A stretch of 64,000 nt of DNA from Sympetrum striolatum (Eukaryota > Arthropoda > Insecta > Odonata > Libellulidae): NCBI GenBank assembly GCA_947579665.1, contig CANPUZ010000050.1, positions 806,001 through 870,000 on the forward strand. Reading direction: 5' to 3'. The notes under the pieces were generated by a model. It had not been told where the DNA came from. It made no database searches and saw only the letters and a program-made list of their open reading frames with translations. A program made the translations under genes and the position numbers. Shown piece after piece: positions 45,426-58,718 of this stretch. Each line of letters opens with the position of its first letter. Position 1 is the first letter of the stretch.

Positions 45426-46168
45426 GGCCGGGTTGCTTCCAAATGCGAAGCGAAGATAAGTTGAGCGAAGATGCGCCGAGCGGGCTATGCTTTGACAATC
45501 GAAACTAAACTTTTGAATGCAGCACCGGATACGAAGCGGAGTTGAGCTGAGAATTGTGACGTCACTCAGCTTCTTTAGGCTCATCTTCCGAAGGGCCGTG
45601 CTGAAGCGAACTCACATCGGAGCCTCTTCTTTCCATCCCAGTATCGAATTGACATCAGTGTGTGAAGGAATCACATTCATAAGCTGTGATTAATTCCCAA
45701 TTACAGCTTTCTTTTAGAATCATTAATGTAATTGATGGTTCTGAATATCAATCTATGATATTGTGTTTGGACCACCTAATTTAATTACTTCCGATTTTGT
45801 CCCAATTTAAGATATTCACTCGTCTTAGCGGAACGCAATCATTGCGAAAACATCGCCCGAAAGATTCACTACAGCCGGAAAAAATTTTCTCGTAAATATA
45901 ATCATTGAACGCAGGTCAGTTTTTTTAATAATAAACTAATGCCAGATACCGTCCCTTGCGGAAATTCTGCGATATAACCGTAATATCAGAGAATTAAATT
46001 CTCAGACAGCGACTAAAGGCTAGATCTTACGCCATCTTGATTACAAACGAATCGCTTCGCTCAGCTCAGCTCCTCTTCTAGTAGCCGACCCTCGGAGACT
46101 AAACTTAGCTACGCTTCGCTTTGTCCTAATCAGCTCAACACCGCTTCACATTCGGTGGCCACCCGGCC
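45426..46168. mobile_element. MITE of 743 bp with TTA duplication (PIF/Harbinger-like)
   Basis: Left GGCCGGGTTGCTTCCAAATG and right (complement) GGCCGGGTGGCCACCGAATG form the TIR, followed on both sides by GAAGCG-rich subterminal sequence. TTA lies on each side (45423-45425, 46169-46171). No coding frame. Confidence 0.65.
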
Positions 46169-46752
46169 TTATTATAGTGAGAATCAATGTCGACTAATGT
46201 GATTAATCCAATATAAGTGTGTTTGTACTGTGGAAGAAAAGAGTTTTAGTCTAAATCTGAATAAACACGATTATTATAGTAATTAATATTTCCAATGTGG
46301 AGGTTGTCTAATAATTCGCAAACGGGAATGTCCGTATATTCATTTGAAGTCTTTAAATGAGCGTTGCGAAATATTATTTTAAATACACTTTGTTTCCTCT
46401 GTGGATTTTGGACGCGGAGGCAAATATTTCTTATGTGCTATCGATCAGTGTCGATGAGGTGGGATACTGGTGAGGTGTTGAAAATGCTCAGCTACGTGAA
46501 ATTATCTTAGTTTGCCAGGAGACGTTTTAGAATGTAATGGATTTCGCAAATACATGCGATTCGAATAAAAGTATATCCTTAGGAATGGCATTTTATAATT
46601 CAGCAATTCCTCCGCTTACAAACCTTATAAATAATGAATTTTTAGACCACGCATGTCCGTATTAATGCGTCTAAATTCTTACTTTTTTTTCGCCGAGAGA
46701 ATGAAAATTTTCCCGCTGTATAATTAACGCAATTTTGCGTTCAATAATCACC
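46169..46752. other. Spacer before the segmental duplication
   Basis: AT-rich, no recognised feature; not repeated upstream of the later duplication copies. Confidence 0.3.
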
Positions 46753-48377
46753 TTTTTGTGTGGAGAGCGCATTTTTATGAATAGGACATATCATCATCCT
46801 TATTGAGAGAATAGAAAACAGAAAAGGTATTTAATAAGGTGTGCGTGAATTCTAAATTTTCCTAACTTTAACAAAGGGAATTGAATACATCGGGATAGTC
46901 CGTTCGTGCTCCTTTAAAGCGTAGAGGCCTCTTGGTAGATTAATTAAGAGAGATCTTTGCCCAAAAGAGATGCTTTGACGAACAGCGACAGAAATAACTT
47001 ATCACAAGATAGCCTTTGACCGCGGCTGTTGGGCCCTCCATCAACACGCGTCGAGGAGAAATTCATTGCGAAGATCGTTATGTACGCCACAAATTTCTGC
47101 TCTAAAATCATCTCTACCAGATATATCTTTAGTGTATTCTTAGAGAACTTAATGCTGTAACTCTTAAAGAAACATATTTTTAATTTGTTACTAGACTATT
47201 TTCTAACTCTACTGCAGCATCAAGTAATAAGATGAGTACGATGTAACTGAGCTAATGATACGGTGATGTTCTGTTTTTAAGCTGCGATTCAAGTCAACAG
47301 AACTTCTTGCATCACCTATGCCGGGAATATACGAGATCATTCACAATTATTTTATTATTAAACCTCCGCATTTGAAATCACTTAGCGAAAATGTTTTGGC
47401 ACAACTTCCAGCAATAACCCCATCGTTTAAAATTCCCTCTATAAAGATATTGCTTCCAATCTCCTTTAAATAAGGATTTTTTGGATACAAAGGAAATATT
47501 TTTCTAATAAATATGTATTAGGTTTTTAGATCTAGCATGGGATTATTATTTGAGCTTCTGGAATCTCTGTAAATGGAATTTTTCTATTCCTATATAATAT
47601 TCGCAATATTCCCGAATTATCAATTATTCGCGAGCAACAGAGACTACTTTATTTTCCTTTGAGCTCCATGCTAACGACTTGGTTTCGAAATTCTGCTTCC
47701 AATTAGTTCTATCAATTTTTACCCTAATTAGTTTTTATTCTAATGTTTAATTTCTTCCAATCTCTAATTACCTGAAATCTTATTCAAGTTTCTGTAATCA
47801 CTCAATGGGAATATATATATTGCAATATTATGTTATAAAATGTACGAAAAGGAATTTGCTATGAATTCTTGCTAACAAAAATAAGTGCTATTACCGCATC
47901 AGCTATTGAAATATATAATCATCCAACCCCTTCATCCGTCAGTTTTAATATTCTAGTACACATCCTTTATTTACACTAGCAATCAAATATTAAAATTACC
48001 TTAAAAAGCTCCTCTCTCCCTTAGATTTGTCTTTCACTTTTGATATCGCCTTCTCTCATAGTGCTTTTCATATATTTTGATTATTATGGTGACATATAGT
48101 AAGGTATAGGAGTTAAATAGAAGTGAAACCCATTTAAATCTAATCCCGCTACTAAGGTATTCGTCTGTTTTTCGATCATTTAGAGTTCTTACCCATCGGC
48201 TCCTAAATGGCATAAGGTCAAGTCGATTACCAAAGATCTAAATTCGTAATCTTTGGCTGAACTCATACATTTTGATTTATATCTCCATTATATAGTGAGC
48301 CTAGAATTGCGAGGTATGTAATCTGATTATTTATATCAATAATGATATAATATATACTAAATTAAATTACAAACATT

Positions 48378-48572
48378 TGTCGTAGGAAGTCAAATCAAGC
48401 ACTAAAAGAAGGTATATAGAATAAGGATTCTTATTCTGGTCGCGGAATGTCGTTTTCGATTCGAATTTGCGCACATTTTGATAAATTGCGTGAATATTTT
48501 ATCGAAATTTTGAGGTCGTAAACAACCCATCCCCATGACGATCAAGGCGATTGTTGAGTCCCCAGCTCATGT
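48378..48572 (+). repeat. SINE-like family A copy in duplication copy 1
   Basis: Body CAAGCACTAAAAGAAGG and GTCGTAAACAACCCATCCCCATGACGATCAAGG tail; head truncated. Inherited by all three duplication copies. Confidence 0.6.
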
Positions 48573-49149
48573 ATTTATCTGTAAGTATACATTGAGAAAA
48601 TATGCCTACTTCATATTAATGTTAAGAAATAGTGATAGATTATATTAAGAGGGAGAAATTTAAGGAGATATTAGTAACTGCAGCTATGGACGATATACAA
48701 TGATGAACCGAGCTCAAAAACATAAGAATACCTGTATTAAAGGAAGATTTTAAATATTATGGAAGCGTCAGAAACGGGTAGCAACGGAAAGTCTTCTATA
48801 TCTTATGTCAAGTAAAGGTGATTTAATTTTGAGGAAAATTAACTTCTATACGATTCTATCTTCTATTATCTTCGTAAGCATTGAACATAGAGCGAAATAT
48901 ATATACCTACCGGCCATTCCTGAAGCTAACTATACCAGCTTTAAAATTACGTAGAAAAATTCGGAAGCTGCAATAAAAACTAAATATTACTTGACATTGA
49001 TATTAAGACATTTAGTATGTTCTTCTTAAGATTCCAAGTAGGCAAAGAGAGCCACATTTGTTTTATTTTTATATATTTAAATCATTATCTTATATTTCTG
49101 ATATTTTCGCGAACGTTGAATAGACGGAAATTTTCGCACTATTTATTGA

Positions 49150-49485
49150 AATCATATTTTTTCTTCAGAACATACTGTTTTCCATAATTAATCCTTTGTG
49201 CGTGCATTTTAGATAAATTTGGAATATTTTCCACCTTTTTCAAGCATTCAAATATGAAAATACCTGAGCACCGCCTTCTATACAGGTAAAGGGATAGTCG
49301 CTCGTAAGTATGGTATTGCAGCGGTAGAATGCGGGTTAATCACTTTGAGAGGAATTGCGGGCAAATGGAAGTTAGAAAGAGGAAAGGGTATTAAGTTGGC
49401 AGTAAAGGGAACAGAGAGAGAATTAGATATCAGTTGGGTGATGCAGAGAATTGAAGGACTCCACCACAAGTCAATCAACGAAAAG
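49150..49485. other. Segment unique to duplication copy 1
   Basis: Absent from copy 2, where the flanks join directly (ATTTATTGAAATCGTTTTATCCCCAGG). Carries part of a 60-codon frame (GIAGKWKLERGKGIKLAVKGTERELDI...) of unknown kind. Copy 3 ends before this point, so insertion and deletion cannot be told apart. Confidence 0.45.
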
Positions 49486-49489
49486 GTTC

Positions 49490-49745
49490 CCCAGGGGAAT
49501 TTCAGAAATTCACCTGTCTGTTACTAATCAGCACACTTATGAGGACGACTATTTGTCGAATAATCTGTTCTGTTCTTCCATCCTTTTTAGCGTCTTACAT
49601 TTTACATACTGAGGTCATTTTATCTTCACCTATCACAAAACCCAGCAAGCGGCCTTTCGGCGTGTGGCACGGGGTGTGAACACCAGTTCTCTGAGCTTCT
49701 TCTTTACTCCTGCAAAGATCGAGTATCATGGAATGAATGATTGAC
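49490..49745 (-). pseudogene. LINE 3' end fragment, inverted (duplication copy 1)
   Basis: The complement gives CACACCCCGTGCCACACGCC then GAAAGGCCGCTTGCTGGG, the tail sequence of the LINE ends at 51520-51580. Only the untranslated tail and decayed sequence upstream of it remain. Confidence 0.55.
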
Positions 49746-51019
49746 TTGGTGATGCACGTTATCCCATTGTTTCTCAATTATATTACCACGATGATACGAG
49801 ATGATAAGTCTCCGGAACCGCTATGGTGTTCATAACAAATGAAAAATATTAAAAAGGTCTCTCGACGTCTTACCGGCTGTATCGCTGACAATATCAGGAA
49901 TCCGTTGTCTAGCAGGCAATACCTTCTGGGAGACTCTTTCATATTTTAGTTAAATATTGTATACACTGCGATTAGAAAAACGTATCACCATGACACATAA
50001 TAAACTTAAGCGCAGCGAAGACTATGTGCAAATGTGCACAATTTATAGTTATAGTACACGTATTCATAATTTCAAGAGAACTAATTAATATCGTAGTCTT
50101 TAAATCTCTGCTTAAGATTCCTAAGGGAAATTAACCCTAAGATCGAGCGATAAATTATTGCGCAATTAAGTACTCATACTCTCTTCTTCTTACGTACTCT
50201 TGCTTCTTAATTTGCATGCATAGAAATTAAATCTGTGATTGCATCATGATTATAAATACGTTTCATATTTATATTGCCGGCCTATCCTATTTTTTAAGTG
50301 AATTTGCAGCTTAACTATAACTGAATATATAATGATTAACCTTTCTTCAAGTGCTCTTCCTTACTGAATGGAATTATCCTGAATTTTGCAAAGCTATGCA
50401 TGGTGCTCCTTGCAATTTGTGTATGCTGATGCTTATAGGTAAAGCAACTTTCATTTTAAATGCCATTAAAAAGTTCCTAATTATATAAACAGCTCGAAAG
50501 GGCCTTGATAGAATTTGATTATTTTTTCAAGTCGAATCAGTTTTCCCAAAAGCAAAGCCTTCGTAAAATACTTTCATCCTTCTTTAGAGAATAGAAAAAA
50601 AGAATAGGTATTTAATAAGGTGTGCGTGAATTTTAAATTACTATCTTTAACTAAGGGAATTGAATTAGTCGGGATAATCCGTTCGTGCTCCTTTAAAGCG
50701 TATAGGCTTCTTGGTATGTTAATTAAGAGAGGTCATTGCCCAAATGAGATGCTTAGACGTACAGCGAAAGAAATAGCTCATTCACAAGATAGCCTTTGAC
50801 CGCGGCTGAGGGTCCCTCCATCAAAATATCAACACGCATCGAGGAGAAATTCAATATTTATCTTACAAAAACACTAAAGGCATGGAATATTAACGAAATA
50901 TAGTCCTCTCAAATATGTTTATGTTCCGTAGTTAATTTCTTCGAAAAAAAAAATTGCGTCCAAATCACCCGTACAAAATTAATGGAATTAATATAAAAGT
51001 AGTAGATTCAGTTGAATGT

Positions 51020-51590
51020 CCCGGGATCAACATTACTAATAACTTAAATTAAAGCACGCATATTCTAAAAATCTGCGGCAAATCAAGTAAAAGGCTTGGC
51101 TTTGTAAAGCGTATTGTCGGTAAATGCGATGAAAAGGTGAGAGAGTGATGTTATTTTACCTTGGTCAGACCTCTTCTGGAATATGCGGCAAGTATATGGC
51201 GGATGAAACGTGTGCCCGCGAACCCGAAAAAGTGCAGCGTAAAGCGGATCGTTCTGTTAAGAAATGCTCCGATAAAAAAGCACAAAAATGCTCTCAGACG
51301 TAGGTTGGGAATCCTTGAAAGAAAGGAGATTGGAAGCTGCGATTGCTTAATAAATTCAGGGAAACTACATTTTCGGAAGATACAATCGGTATCCCCCCTG
51401 CTACCGATCCGATAGTGAAGTTAAGAGAAATAGATGCTAGGACGAATCGTTTTAAAAATTCATTCTTTCCGCGAACGATATGCAACAATAACCGATTAAG
51501 GAAGAAGTTTAGATTCAACTTGTGTTTACACCCCCTGCCACACGCCGAAAGGCGGCTTGTAGGGTATTAATGTAGATGTACTTTTGAATC
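51020..51590 (+). pseudogene. Dead LINE 3' end: ORF2 C-terminus and tail (copy 1)
   Basis: Frames with stops and a shift: INGINIKVVDSVE, then GKSSKRLGFVKRIVGKCDEKVRE, YFTLVRPLLEYAASIW, RLGILERK and (shifted) LREIDARTNRFKNSFFPRTICN. LVRPLLEYAASxW and FKNSFFPRT are hallmarks of the C-terminal end of CR1/Jockey-type ORF2. The tail ends CGGCTTGTAGGGTATTAATGTAGATGTA, as in many arthropod LINEs. Confidence 0.75.
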
Positions 51591-54104
51591 GATTTTCTAT
51601 GTATCTACTTAATTAACTTATGATGCCCAAATAGAAATATGGGAGATAGAGTCACAAAATGAAAGAGAAATACTATTTTCCATTAACTACTTCTGCCGTT
51701 AAATGAAAAATGCTATGAGGACGGATTCATTGCTTTTCTATTTCTATGTATAAAAATCAAATTCATATTAATTTTGAACAAGATTTAATATATATATGTC
51801 ACACAAGCTAAAAAGAGATACTATTTTCCATTAACTACACCTGCCGTTTAACGCCATTGAAAAATGCTTCCGTAATAAATGAGTGACGTCTTTGTGTAGA
51901 TCTCATCATCTGTTGTTACTGTTAACACACGTTAGGAGCGTCGGATAGAATCCTGAAATGGAATTGCCTTTCAGGAGAGAATTCACGTATCGCAGACACT
52001 TAATGCTTTGGTTTTCTTCTCCGTTAGCATCTCTCTTTACGGCCTTTCCTTTCCTTTAATATTGCCATGGAAGAGCTTGTGAAAGCCGTCTTTCCCAATG
52101 GATACTCAGAGTTGATTGCCTTGCAACGTCTCCGTTCATCATGAGCTCCTTCTAATATAAACTGTTTGTAAAGCTCTGCGATTTGACGATTAATTTAACT
52201 AATGATGTTTCGAAAGTTAATCCTTTTCAGCATATTATAGACACGCCGCTTCAACAATTAATTCACTCTTAAAATGTAATATTGGGGTAAATAATATTGA
52301 GCATTCTTAGTTAAGCTATGAATTAAAAGTAATTTATGTCGAATGCGATCTAATGCCTGTAAATCTATTTATATATAGAACAGTCTATTGTGTATGTGTA
52401 TTATTTAACACATGTCATCTGTTGTATTTTACTGCTATTATTGAAAAGGACTTACCATAAAAATTGAATTATTTTACTTACTAACATATATATATTGGAT
52501 ATTTATGTAAGCTGTAATGTAATGTCATATAAATCGATGACGCCATTAACATTTTCAAGCAGAACGATGGCTATTTTCCTAATTTTCTCGTCCTTTTTAT
52601 TCATTGTTCTCTTATTATTGGATTTGTTTCTTTTAAGTTGTGAACTCTCCTGTAATGCATAACGAAACTTGTTATATATTTTTTAACATCTGACTATAAT
52701 TTACGTGTACATACTGAATCTGAATTATCATTGCCCTCTAGATTAAATAGCGTCCCTAATATTATTTAATGTTTTTATAAGGAATAATGTTTCTGAAATA
52801 TTACTCACTATCATTTGCTTGGATTGTAACAATTAGTCTCAACTTAAATCCGGTAGAGTGTTTTTCTTAAAAATGCACCATTGACTAGTGGATAGTATAA
52901 TTAAACGTCTTTTGCATTGTAGATTCATTCATAAGATTTGATTCATTAAATATTAGTAGTCACATTGTTACTGGATACCAAATAAACATTCTAAATCCAA
53001 ATTCTTTCAAATCCCCTACTACGCTTATAAAGGATCTACAATTCTAATTTTCCAGTTCCTCCAAGCCTTTTTAATATTTATGAAGCTGATATAAACCAGG
53101 GAGGTTAAAACAAAGAGATAAATTAGAACTGGGCTTCTTTAAAAACATAGAATGGAAATCTGTTAAAAAAATAAATTGATTTCGAAGGAATTTGACCGTT
53201 ATCTCCGCAGATCCTTCTCTCGGTTTCTCACTTATCATATTCTTCAAAGGAAACGCCGCATGTAAAAGGATTTTGCTGAAAACATTGTTTCCGTACAAAT
53301 ATGGATACAACTCATATGAAAACTATTTTGTATGGAGAGCGCATTTTTATGAATAGGACATATCATCATCCTTCTTCAGAGAATAGAAAAAAAGAGTAGG
53401 TATTTAATAAAGTGCGCGTGAATTTTAAATTACTAACTTTAACGAAGGGATTTGAATTAGTCGGGATAATCCGTTCGTGCTCCTTTAAAGCGTAGAGGCT
53501 TCTTGGTAGATTAGTTAAGAGAGGTTATTGCCCAAATGAGATGCTTTGACGAACAGCGACAGAAATAGCTCATTCACAAGATAGCCTTTGACCGCGGCTG
53601 TTGGGCCCTCCATCAAAACGCGTCGAGGATGAATTTCATCGCAAAGATCGTTATGTACGCCGCAAAATTCTGCTCTAAAATAATCTTTACCAGACATATC
53701 TGTAATGTATTCTTAGAGAACTTAATGCTGTAACTCTTAAAGAAACATATTTTTAATTCGTTACTAGAGTATTTTCGATCATTACTGTGGTATCAGGTAA
53801 TAAGATGTGTATGATGTAATTGAGCTAATGATTCGGTAATGTTCTTTTTTAAGCTGCGAGTTAATTCAAGAGAACTTGTTGCATCAGCTATGCAGGGAAT
53901 ATACGAGATCATGCTCTATTATTTCATTATTAAACCTCCGCATTTGAAATCAGTTAGCGAAAATGTTTTGGCATAAATATTTTTCTATTCTTATATAATC
54001 CTCACAATACTCCCGAGTATTATTCGCGAGCCACAGAGACTAGTTTTTTTACTTTGAGCTCCATTTATATCAATAATGAAATAATTTATTCAAATTTAAA
54101 TTAG

Positions 54105-54300
54105 AAATATTTGTCCTACGAAGTCAAATCAAGCACTAAAAGAAGGTAAATAGAACAAGGATTCTTATTGTGGTCGCGGAATATCGTTTTCGATTCGAAT
54201 TTGCACACATTTCAATAAATTGCGTGAATATTTGATCGAAATTTGAGGTCGTAAACAACCCATCACCATGACGATTAACGCGATTGTTGAGTCCCCAGCT
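54105..54300 (+). repeat. SINE-like family A copy in duplication copy 2
   Basis: Same insertion as at 48378, with CATCACCATGACGATTAACG in the tail. Confidence 0.6.
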
Positions 54301-54899
54301 CATGTATTTATCTGTAAGTACACATTGAGAACTCATTTGCGTACTTCAAATTAATGTTAAGAATAAGTGATATATTATATGAAGAGGGAAAAATTTGATG
54401 AGATATTAGTAACTGCAGCTAAGAACGATATACTGTTAAGAATCGAGCGAACAAACTTACGAATAAATGTATTTAAGGAAGATTTTAAATATCATGGAAG
54501 CGTCAGAAACGGGTAGCAACGGAAAGTCTTCTATATATTATGTCAAGTAAAGGTGAATTAATTTTGAGGAAAATTAACTTCTATACGATTCTATCTTCTA
54601 TTATCTTCCTAAGCATTGAACATAGAGCGAAATATATATACCTACCGGCCATTCCTGATGCTAACTATACCAGCTTTAAAATTACGTAGAAAAATTCGGA
54701 AGCTGCAATAAAAACTTAATATTACTTGACATTGATAATAAGACATTTAGTATGTTCTTCTTAAGATTCCAAGTAGGCAAAGAGAGGCACTCAAATTATT
54801 GTTTTATATTTATATATTGAAATCATTATCTTACATTTCTGATATTTTCTCGAACGTTTCATCAACGGAAATTTTCGCACGATTTATTGAAATCGTTTT

Positions 54900-55135
54900 A
54901 TCCCCAGGAGAATTTCAGAAATTCACCTGTCTGTTACTAATCAGCACACTTATGAGGACGACTATTTGTCGAATAATCTGTTCTGTTCTTCCATCCTTTT
55001 TGGCGTCTTACATTTTACATACTGAGATCATTTTATCTTCACCTATCTTAAAACCCAGCAAGCTGCCTTTCGGCGTGTGGCACGGGGTGTGAACACCAGT
55101 TCTCTGAGCTTCTTCTTTACTCCTTTAATGATCGA
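54900..55135 (-). pseudogene. LINE 3' end fragment, inverted (duplication copy 2)
   Basis: Near-identical to 49490-49745, inherited with the duplication. Confidence 0.55.
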
Positions 55136-56369
55136 GTATCATGGAATGAATGATTGACTTGGTGATGCACGTTATCCCATTGTTTCTCAATTATATTACC
55201 ACGATGATACGAGGAATACTCCGGAATCGCTATGGTGTTCATAACAAATGAAAAATATTAAAATCGTCTCTCGACGTCTTACCGGCAGTATAGCTGACAA
55301 TATCAGGATTCTGTTGTCTAGTAGGCAATACCTTCTGGGAGACTCTTTAACATTTTAGTTAAATATTGTTTACGCTGCGATTACAAAAACCTATCACCAT
55401 GACACATAATTAACTTTAAACGAAGCGCAGACTATGTGCATATGTGCACAATTTATAGTTATAGTACACGTATTCATAATTTCAAGAGAACTAAGTTATA
55501 TCGTAGTCTTTAAATCTCTGCTTAAGATTCCTAAGGGAAATTAACCCTATGATCGAGTTATAAAATAATGCGCAATTAAGTACTCATACTCTCTTCTTCT
55601 TACGTACTCTTGCTTCTTAATTTGCATGCATAGAAATTAAATCTGTGATTGCATCATGATTATAAATACGTTTCATATTTATATTGCCGGCCTATCCTAT
55701 TTTTTAAGTGAATTTGCAGCTTAACTATAACTGAATATATAATGATTAACCTTTCTTCAAGTGCTCTTCCTTACTGAATGGAATTATCCTGAATTTTGCA
55801 AAGCTATGCATGGTGCTCCTTTCAATTTGTGTACCCTGATGCTTATAGGTAAAGCAACTTTCATTTTAAATGCCATTAAAAAGTTCCTAATTATATAAGC
55901 AGCTCGAAAGGGCCTTGATAGAATTTGATTATTTTTTCAAGTCGAATCAGTTTTCCCAAAAGCAAAGCCTTCGTAAAATACTTTCATCCTTCTTTAGAGA
56001 ATAGAAAAAAAGAATAGGTATTTAATAAGGTGTGCGTGAATTTTAAATTACTATCTTTAACTAAGTGAATTTAAAATTTTACGCTCCTTTAAAGCGTAGA
56101 GGCTTCTTGGTATGTTAATTAAGAGAGGTCATTGCCCAAATGAGATGCTTTGACGAACAGCGAAAGAAATAGCTCATTCACCAGATAGCCTTTGACCGCG
56201 GCTGAGGGTCCCTCCATCAGAATATCAACACGCATCGAGGAGAAATTCAATATTTATATTACAGAAACACTAAAGGCATGGAATATTAACGAAATTATAG
56301 TCTTCTCAAAAATGTTTATGTTCCGTAGTTAATTTCTTCGAAAAGAAAAAATTGCGTCCAAATCACCCG

Positions 56370-56985
56370 TACAAAATTAATGGAATTAATATAAAAGTAT
56401 TAGATTTAGTTGAATATCTCGGGATCAACATTACTAATAACTTAAATTGAAGCATGCATATTTTAAAAATCTGCGGCAAATCAAGTAAAAGGCTTGGCTT
56501 TTTAAAGCGTATTGTCGGTAAATGCGATGAAAAGGTGAGAGAGCGATGTTATTTTACCTTGGTCAGACCCCTTCTGGAATATGCGGCAAGTACAAGGCGG
56601 ATGAAACGTGTGCCCGCGAACCCGAGAAAGTGCAGCGTAAAGCGGATCGTTCTGTTAAGAAATGCTCCGATAGAAAAGCACAAAAATGCTCTCAGACGTA
56701 GGTTGGGAATCCTTGAAAGAAAGGAGATTGGAAGCTGCGATTGGTTGATAAATTCAGGGAAACTACATTTTCGGAAGATACAATCGGTTTTCCCCCTGCT
56801 ACCGATCCGATAGTGAAGTTAAGAGAAATAGATGCTAGGACGAATCGTTTTAAAAATTCATTCTTTCCGCGAACGATATGCAACAATAACCGATTAAGGA
56901 AGAAGTTTAGATTCAACTGGTGTTTACACCCCCTGCCACACGCCGAAAGGCGGCTTGTAGGGTATTAATGTAGATGTACTTTTGA
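56370..56985 (+). pseudogene. Dead LINE 3' end: ORF2 C-terminus and tail (copy 2)
   Basis: Duplicate of 51020-51590. Here the frame from 56454 stays open for 119 codons (HILKICGKSSKRLGFLKRIVGKCDEKVRERCYFTLVRPLLEYAAS...) because the stop found at 51147 in copy 1 is an Arg codon, but it is still only a fragment with a frameshift before the FFPRT block. Confidence 0.75.
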
Positions 56986-58718
56986 ATCGATTTTCTATGT
57001 ATCTACTTAATTAACTTATGATGCCCAAATAGAAATATGGGAGATAGAGTCACAAAAACGAAAGAGAAATACTATTTTCCATTAACTACTTCTGCCGTTT
57101 AATGAAAAATGCTATGAGGACGGATTCATTGCTTTTCTATTTCTATGTATAAAAATCTAATTCATGTTAATTTTGAACACGATTTAATATATATATGTCA
57201 CACAAACTTAAAAGAGATACTATTTTCCGTGAACTACACCTACCGTTTAACGCCATCGAAAAATGCTTTGAGAATTGACAAATTCCATATTGAGTGAGTG
57301 ACGTCCTTGTGTAGATCTCATCATCTGTTGTTACAGTTAACACACGTAAGGAGCGTCGGATAGAATCCTGAAAGGGAATTGTCTGTCAGGAGAGAATTCA
57401 CGTATCGCAGACACTTAATGCTTTGGTTTTCTTCTCCGTTAGCATCTCTCTTGACGGCCTTTCCTTTCCTTTAATATTGCCATGGAAGAGCTTGTGAAAT
57501 CCGTCTTTCCCAATGGACACTCAGAGTTGATTGCCCTGCAACGTCACCGTTCATCATGAGCTCCTTCTAATATAAAGTGTTTGTAAGGCTCTGCGATTTG
57601 ACGATTAATTGAACTAATGATGCGGCGAAAGTTAATCCTTTTCAGCATATTTTAGACACCCCGCTTCAACAATTCATTCACTCTTAAAATGTAATATTGG
57701 GGTAAATAATATTGAGCATTCTTAGCTAAGCTAAGAATAAAAAGTAATTTATGTTGAATGCGATCTAATGCATGGAAAATATTTTTATATATAGAACAGT
57801 CTATCGTGTATGCCTATTATTTAACACATGTCATCTGTTGTATTTTACTGCTGTTATTGAAAAGGTGTTACCATAAAAAATTTAATTATTTTACTAACTA
57901 ACATACATATTAGCTATTTATGTAAGCTGTAATGTAACGTCATATAAATCGATGAAGCCGTTTTCAAGCAGAACGATGGCTATTTTACTTATTTTCTCGT
58001 CCCTTTCATTCATTGTTCTGTTATTATTGGAATTTCTCATTTTAAGTTGTGAACTCTACTGTAGTGCATAACAAAACTTGTTATATATTTTTTAACATCT
58101 GAGTATAATTTACGTGTACATACTGAATCTGAATTATCTTTGCCCTCTAGATTAAATAGCGTCCGTAATATTATTTAATGTTTTTATAAGGAATAATGTT
58201 TCTGAAATATTACTCACTATCATTTGCTTGGATTGTAACAATTAGTCTCAACTTAAATCCGGTAGAGTGTTTTTCTTAAAAATGCACCATTGACTAGTGG
58301 ATAGTTTAATTAAACGTCTTTTGCATTGTAGATTAATTGATAAGATTTGATTCATTATATATCATTAGTTCGATTGTCACTGGATACCAAATAAAAATTC
58401 TAAATCCAAATTCTTTCAAATCACCTTCTGCGCTTATAAAGGATCTATAATTCTAATTTTCCAGTTCCTCAAAACATTTTTTAATATTTTCTGAAGCTGA
58501 TATAAACCAGGGAGGTTTAAACAAAGAGATAAACAAGAACTGGGCACCTTTAAAAACATAGAATGAAAATCCGTAAAAATATAAATAAATTTGGATGGAA
58601 TTTGACCATTTTCTCCGCACTTATCATATCCTTCAAAGGAAACGCCGCATGTAAAAGGATTTTGCTGAAAACATTGTTTAAAGTACAAATATGGATACAA
58701 CTCATATGAAAACTATTT

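Larger units (their letters stand above)
46753..53327. repeat. Segmental duplication, copy 1
   Basis: Starts at TTTTGTGTGGAGAGCGCATT; the same start recurs at about 53328 and 58719. Contains a SINE A copy, an inverted LINE tail, a LINE 3' end and a second internal copy of its own first 270 bp. About 335 bp (49150-49485) are absent from copy 2. Confidence 0.8.
53328..58718. repeat. Segmental duplication, copy 2
   Basis: Same order as copy 1 and close in sequence. It lacks about 180 bp (equivalent of 47399-47577), about 660 bp (equivalent of 47672-48333) and the 335-bp block of copy 1. Confidence 0.8.

Noticed and set aside
56454..56813. 119-codon LINE frame as an active gene
   Set aside because: It is only the C-terminal piece of ORF2, has a frameshift before the FFPRT block and no RT domain upstream.
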